Part shown: positions 60,929 through 64,000 of the stretch, one piece after another
Position numbering within the stretch: the first letter of the stretch is position 1
How the letters are laid out: the number at the start of each line of letters is the position of its first letter
Assembly: GCA_016124635.1 (NCBI GenBank)
Contig: WGNJ01000005.1
Location: 124,001-188,000, forward strand
Direction: 5' to 3'
Length of the DNA: 64,000 nt
Source: Alphaproteobacteria bacterium
GTDB lineage: Bacteria; Pseudomonadota; Alphaproteobacteria; Micropepsales; Micropepsaceae
Made by a program: the position numbers and the translations under genes
The notes under the pieces: model-generated
What the model saw: the letters and a program-made list of their open reading frames with translations, nothing else
Databases searched by the model: none
What the model was told of the DNA's origin: nothing

Positions 60929-62431
60929 ATGACCGCACAACACATCCTCGCTATCGACCAAGGCACGACCTCGACCCGCGCGATCCTCTTCGACCGCACC
61001 GGCAAACCGCTGAAGCAATCGCAGCGCGAACACGAGCAAATCTATCCGCAGGACGGATGGGTCGAGCACGATCCCGAAGAGATCTGGCAAGCGACGCTCA
61101 AGGTGATGAAGACGGCGCTGCAAGGCGTCCAGCACAGTCACCTTGCGGCCGTCGGAATCACCAATCAACGCGAGACCACGCTCGTCTGGGACCGCAAAAC
61201 CGGCAAGCCGATTTACAACGCCATCGTCTGGCAGGACCGCCGCACCGCGCCGCTCTGCGCCAAGCTCGAGCAAGATGGGCGCGAACCCTTGATCACGGCG
61301 AAGACCGGTTTGCTGATCGATCCCTACTTCTCGGGTACCAAACTTGCCTGGATTCTCGACAACGTGCCTTACGCGCGGATCAAAGCGAACCAGGGCGAAC
61401 TCGCATTCGGAACGATTGATTCCTGGTTGATCTATCGGCTGACCGGCGGTCGCGTGCACGTCACCGACTCGACCAACGCTTCGCGCACGATGCTCTACGA
61501 CATCCGCCGTGGACGTTGGGACGGCGAAATCCTGGACCTGCTGAAGATTCCGCAAAGCCTTTTGCCGCGCGTGCACGACTCTGCGGAGCTTCTCGGCGGC
61601 GTCGACCCAAGCCTCCTCGGCGCGAAGATCCCAATTTCCGGCGTCGCCGGCGATCAACAGGCAGCGGTCGTCGGCCAAGCTTGCGTGAAGCAAGGGCTGA
61701 TGAAGTCGACCTACGGCACGGGCTGCTTCGCCCTCGTCAACACGGGCCCGACGATGGCACCGTCGCACAGCCGGCTGGTGACGACGATTGCCTACTCACA
61801 AAAGGGCCAGCGCACTTATGCGCTTGAAGGCTCGATCTTTATGGCCGGCGCCACGATCCAATGGCTGCGCGACGGCCTCAAATTGTTCGCCAAGAGCTCC
61901 GGCAGCGCGCAGCTCGCGCTCAAAGCCGATCCTCGCTCGCGCGTCTATCTCGTCCCCGCGTTCGTAGGTCTGGGCGCGCCATATTGGGACCCCGACGCAC
62001 GGGGCGCGATCGTGGGGCTAACTCGGGACACCGGTCACGCGGAAATTGCGCGAGCGGGACTGGAGTCCGTTTGCTTCCAGACGCGCGACCTCCTCGAGGC
62101 GATGGCGACCGACATGAGCGCCTCGGGCCTCGGTAGCCCGAGCGCGTTGCGCGTCGACGGCGGCATGGTCGTGAACGATCTTTTTTGCCAATGGCTCGCC
62201 GATCTCACCGGACGCCCGATTGAACGTCCCGAGGTTGTGGAAACGACCGCGCTCGGCGCAGCCTACTTGGCCGGACTTGGCGCCGGCGTTTATTCGTCGC
62301 TTGACGAGGTATCCGAGCAATGGCGCTGCGAGCGCCGGTTCCTACCGAAAATCGGCGCCGACGAGCGCGACGCACGCTACGCCGGCTGGCAAGAGGCCGT
62401 CGGCCGCGTGCTGACCAAGCGAGATCGTTGA
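60929..62431 (+). CDS. glpK: Glycerol kinase
   Basis: Phosphorylates glycerol to glycerol 3-phosphate. The 500-residue product has [91 protein letters not shown] and the C-terminal FGGY-family signature. Length and motifs match full GlpK. ATG 60929 is favoured over 60899. No glpF or glpD is next to it in this window. Confidence 0.96.
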   Translation: MTAQHILAIDQGTTSTRAILFDRTGKPLKQSQREHEQIYPQDGWVEHDPEEIWQATLKVMKTALQGVQHSHLAAVGITNQRETTLVWDRKTGKPIYNAIVWQDRRTAPLCAKLEQDGREPLITAKTGLLIDPYFSGTKLAWILDNVPYARIKANQGELAFGTIDSWLIYRLTGGRVHVTDSTNASRTMLYDIRRGRWDGEILDLLKIPQSLLPRVHDSAELLGGVDPSLLGAKIPISGVAGDQQAAVVGQACVKQGLMKSTYGTGCFALVNTGPTMAPSHSRLVTTIAYSQKGQRTYALEGSIFMAGATIQWLRDGLKLFAKSSGSAQLALKADPRSRVYLVPAFVGLGAPYWDPDARGAIVGLTRDTGHAEIARAGLESVCFQTRDLLEAMATDMSASGLGSPSALRVDGGMVVNDLFCQWLADLTGRPIERPEVVETTALGAAYLAGLGAGVYSSLDEVSEQWRCERRFLPKIGADERDARYAGWQEAVGRVLTKRDR

Positions 62432-62498
62432 ACGGTCATTTGACACTGCCCGAGCGGCGGACGCACTCTTATGGCAAGCCAGCCATTGGAGAGCCGTA

Positions 62499-63275
62499 AT
62501 GTCCGCAGCTTTGCATGCAGAGAAATTGCCGTCGAAAACCAAGATGTCGGCCGAGGAATGGAAGACGCGCATCGATCTGGCCGCCACCTACCGCCTCGTT
62601 GCGCACTACGGCTGGGACGACATGGTGTTCACCCACATCAGCGCCCGCGTGCCGGGCCCTGAGCATCATTTTCTGATCAACCCCTATGGCCTCATGTTCG
62701 ACGAGATCACCGCGTCGAGCCTCGTCAAAGTCGACCTCGACGGCAACAAGGTCGAAGACAGCCCGTACCCGGTAAACCCCGCGGGCTTTACGATCCATTC
62801 GGCGCTGCACATGAATCGCGACGACGCGCACTGCGTGATCCACCTTCATTCGGACGATGGTGTGGCTGTCGCGTGCCAGGAGGCAGGCCTTCTACCGATG
62901 AGCCAGCACGCGATGCTCATCTCGAAGGACCTCGCCTACCATGACTACGAGGGCGTCGCCCTCGACCTCGATGAGCGCGAGCGTTTGGTCAAGGACATCG
63001 GCAATAAGAACCTGATGCTCTTGCGCAATCACGGCACATTGGCGGTCGGTAAGAGTTGCGCGGATGCGTTCCTGCGCATGTACTACCTGGAACGTGCCTG
63101 CACGATCCAGATACGGGCGCTTGCCGGCGGCGCAAAGATCAATCCGACGAACCAAGGCGTCGACACAAAGACGGCCGGTCAAGGCGGCAACGCGTTCGAG
63201 GGCAGCGTAGGCAATCTCGCTTGGCCTGGCCTTCTGCGCATGCTCGATCGAGAGGATCCGAGCTATCGGACTTGA
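62499..63275 (+). CDS. Class II aldolase/adducin-family protein
   Basis: 258-residue protein of the zinc-dependent class II aldolase fold: VAHYGWDDMVFTHISARVPG, FLINPYGLMFDEITASSLVK, CVIHLHSDDGVAVACQE (H-x-H zinc site) and LLRNHGTLAVGKSCADAF (the third His). It is typical of L-fuculose-phosphate-type aldolases and of uncharacterised adducin-like hydrolases; the phosphate-binding loop is not obvious. 67 bases after glpK, so possibly co-transcribed. Substrate unknown. Confidence 0.83.
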   Translation: MSAALHAEKLPSKTKMSAEEWKTRIDLAATYRLVAHYGWDDMVFTHISARVPGPEHHFLINPYGLMFDEITASSLVKVDLDGNKVEDSPYPVNPAGFTIHSALHMNRDDAHCVIHLHSDDGVAVACQEAGLLPMSQHAMLISKDLAYHDYEGVALDLDERERLVKDIGNKNLMLLRNHGTLAVGKSCADAFLRMYYLERACTIQIRALAGGAKINPTNQGVDTKTAGQGGNAFEGSVGNLAWPGLLRMLDREDPSYRT

Positions 63276-63357
63276 ACCGTCTGTCTGCGCCATCGCTAAC
63301 AGTCGTTGTGGGCCCGCTGCGCGGGACCGCGGCACTCCATCGATATGAGGACTTGAG

Positions 63358-64000
63358 ATGAAATTTGGCGCAGGCCAACCCGTCCGCCGGCTCGAGGACA
63401 ACCGCCTCGTCACCGGTCATGGTCAGTACACAGACGACTTCCAGTTCCCCGGGCAGACCTACGCCGCGATCCTTCGCAGCCCCCATGCGCACGCAAAGCT
63501 CGGCGCCATCGACACGCTGGCCGCGCGTGAGGCGCCCGGCGTCATCGCGGTCTACACCAACAAGGACATCGAAGCTGCGGGCCTCGGACCCGTGCCTTGC
63601 ATGGCGCTGATTCCGAACAAGGACGGCACGCCGATGTTCAATCCGCCGCGTCCGGCGCTCGCCAAGGGCCGCGTTCGTCACCTTGGCGACCCGGTCGCGA
63701 TGGTCGTCGCCGAGACTGCGGCGCAAGCGCGCGACGCCGCCGAGCTGATCCAAGTGGACTACGAGGAGCTGCCGGCAGTCGTCGACACCGAAGCCGCGCT
63801 CACAGCACCGGCGTTGCATGAGGGCGCCAAATCGAATGTCGCCCTCGACCACGAACTCGGCGACAAAGCCGCGGTCGACAGCGCCTTTGCCTCCGCCGCC
63901 CACGTCACCAAGCTGCGCATCATCAACCAGCGCATCGTCGTCAACGCCATGGAGCCACGCGCCGCGGTCGGCTTGTACGACAAGGCTGGCGACAGATACA
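63358..64000 (+). CDS. Xanthine dehydrogenase-family molybdopterin-binding subunit, CoxL type (incomplete)
   Basis: Start of a large molybdenum hydroxylase subunit; 214 codons are visible before the window ends. It begins MKFGAGQPVRRLEDNRLVTG and continues GQYTDDFQFPGQTYAAILRS, SPHAHAKL, RVRHLGDPVAMVVAETAAQA and QRIVVNAMEPRAAVGLYD, all from the N-terminal part of the CO-dehydrogenase/aldehyde-oxidase large subunit. The molybdenum-cofactor and active-site loops lie beyond the edge, so true CODH versus CoxL-like cannot be told. MoxR and CoxE-type genes in this window may serve its maturation. Confidence 0.9.
   Translation, partial: MKFGAGQPVRRLEDNRLVTGHGQYTDDFQFPGQTYAAILRSPHAHAKLGAIDTLAAREAPGVIAVYTNKDIEAAGLGPVPCMALIPNKDGTPMFNPPRPALAKGRVRHLGDPVAMVVAETAAQARDAAELIQVDYEELPAVVDTEAALTAPALHEGAKSNVALDHELGDKAAVDSAFASAAHVTKLRIINQRIVVNAMEPRAAVGLYDKAGDRY

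Noticed and set aside
63139..63903. 254-codon minus-strand frame opposite the CoxL-type gene
   Set aside because: The plus strand encodes an unambiguous molybdenum hydroxylase N-terminus that runs off the window; the antisense frame is a shadow.

Overview
The window is GC-rich and bacterial, and its gene content points to a motile alphaproteobacterium. Diagnostic genes are flaF and flbT, a MucR/Ros regulator, 274-residue flagellins starting MLSVNTNYGA, and a flagellar regulatory grammar like that of Caulobacter: a full CtrA box, sigma-54 promoters and ftr-like repeats. I cannot name the genus from sequence alone. No rRNA, tRNA, CRISPR array, integrase or transposase was found.

Layout. 1-3382: flagellar export and basal-body genes, with fliR(partial)-fliQ-fliE-flgC-flgB on the minus strand and fliO-fliP divergent. 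3540-8437: a MucR-like regulator lacking two zinc ligands, an S41-type protease, an Lrp regulator, a dienelactone-hydrolase-like protein and a Tat-exported M20 protein. 8516-8652: a REP-like palindrome. 8671-24297: a large glycan-precursor region. It holds a cytidylyltransferase/SpsG fusion and a NeuB-type synthase (minus strand). On the plus strand are a methyltransferase, a sulfotransferase, a second methyltransferase, and a tightly overlapping operon of split transketolase, SDR, ATP-grasp, PIG-L deacetylase, formyltransferase and a GH57-like protein, followed by pseB-pseC. 24294-34273: flaG, flagellin 1, a secreted TIM-barrel protein, a crystallin-like secreted protein, a LysR regulator, flagellin 2, flaF, flbT and a TPR-glycosyltransferase resembling Caulobacter FlmG.

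34362-64000 is mostly housekeeping and accessory metabolism. It includes a transglutaminase/alpha-E/ATP-grasp triad (split by a second REP-like element), an M13 peptidase, a moxR...coxE-type pair separated by three hypothetical genes, an alkyl-sulfatase-like hydrolase, an exported amidohydrolase, a TetR regulator with a doubled operator, three small-molecule methyltransferases, an enoyl-CoA hydratase, a degenerate EAL protein, a Nudix hydrolase, NAD kinase, moaA, glpK, a class II aldolase, and the start of a CoxL-type molybdenum hydroxylase subunit.

How the parts fit. pseB, pseC, the SpsF-SpsG fusion and the NeuB homologue supply most of a CMP-nonulosonate (pseudaminic-acid-like) pathway. The TPR-glycosyltransferase next to flbT is the likely transferase onto the two flagellins. 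The split-transketolase operon sits inside this locus and is the least explained part. I propose that it makes a modified sugar in which an N-acetyl group is removed (PIG-L) and replaced by N-formyl (formyltransferase). That is inference, not something the sequence proves.
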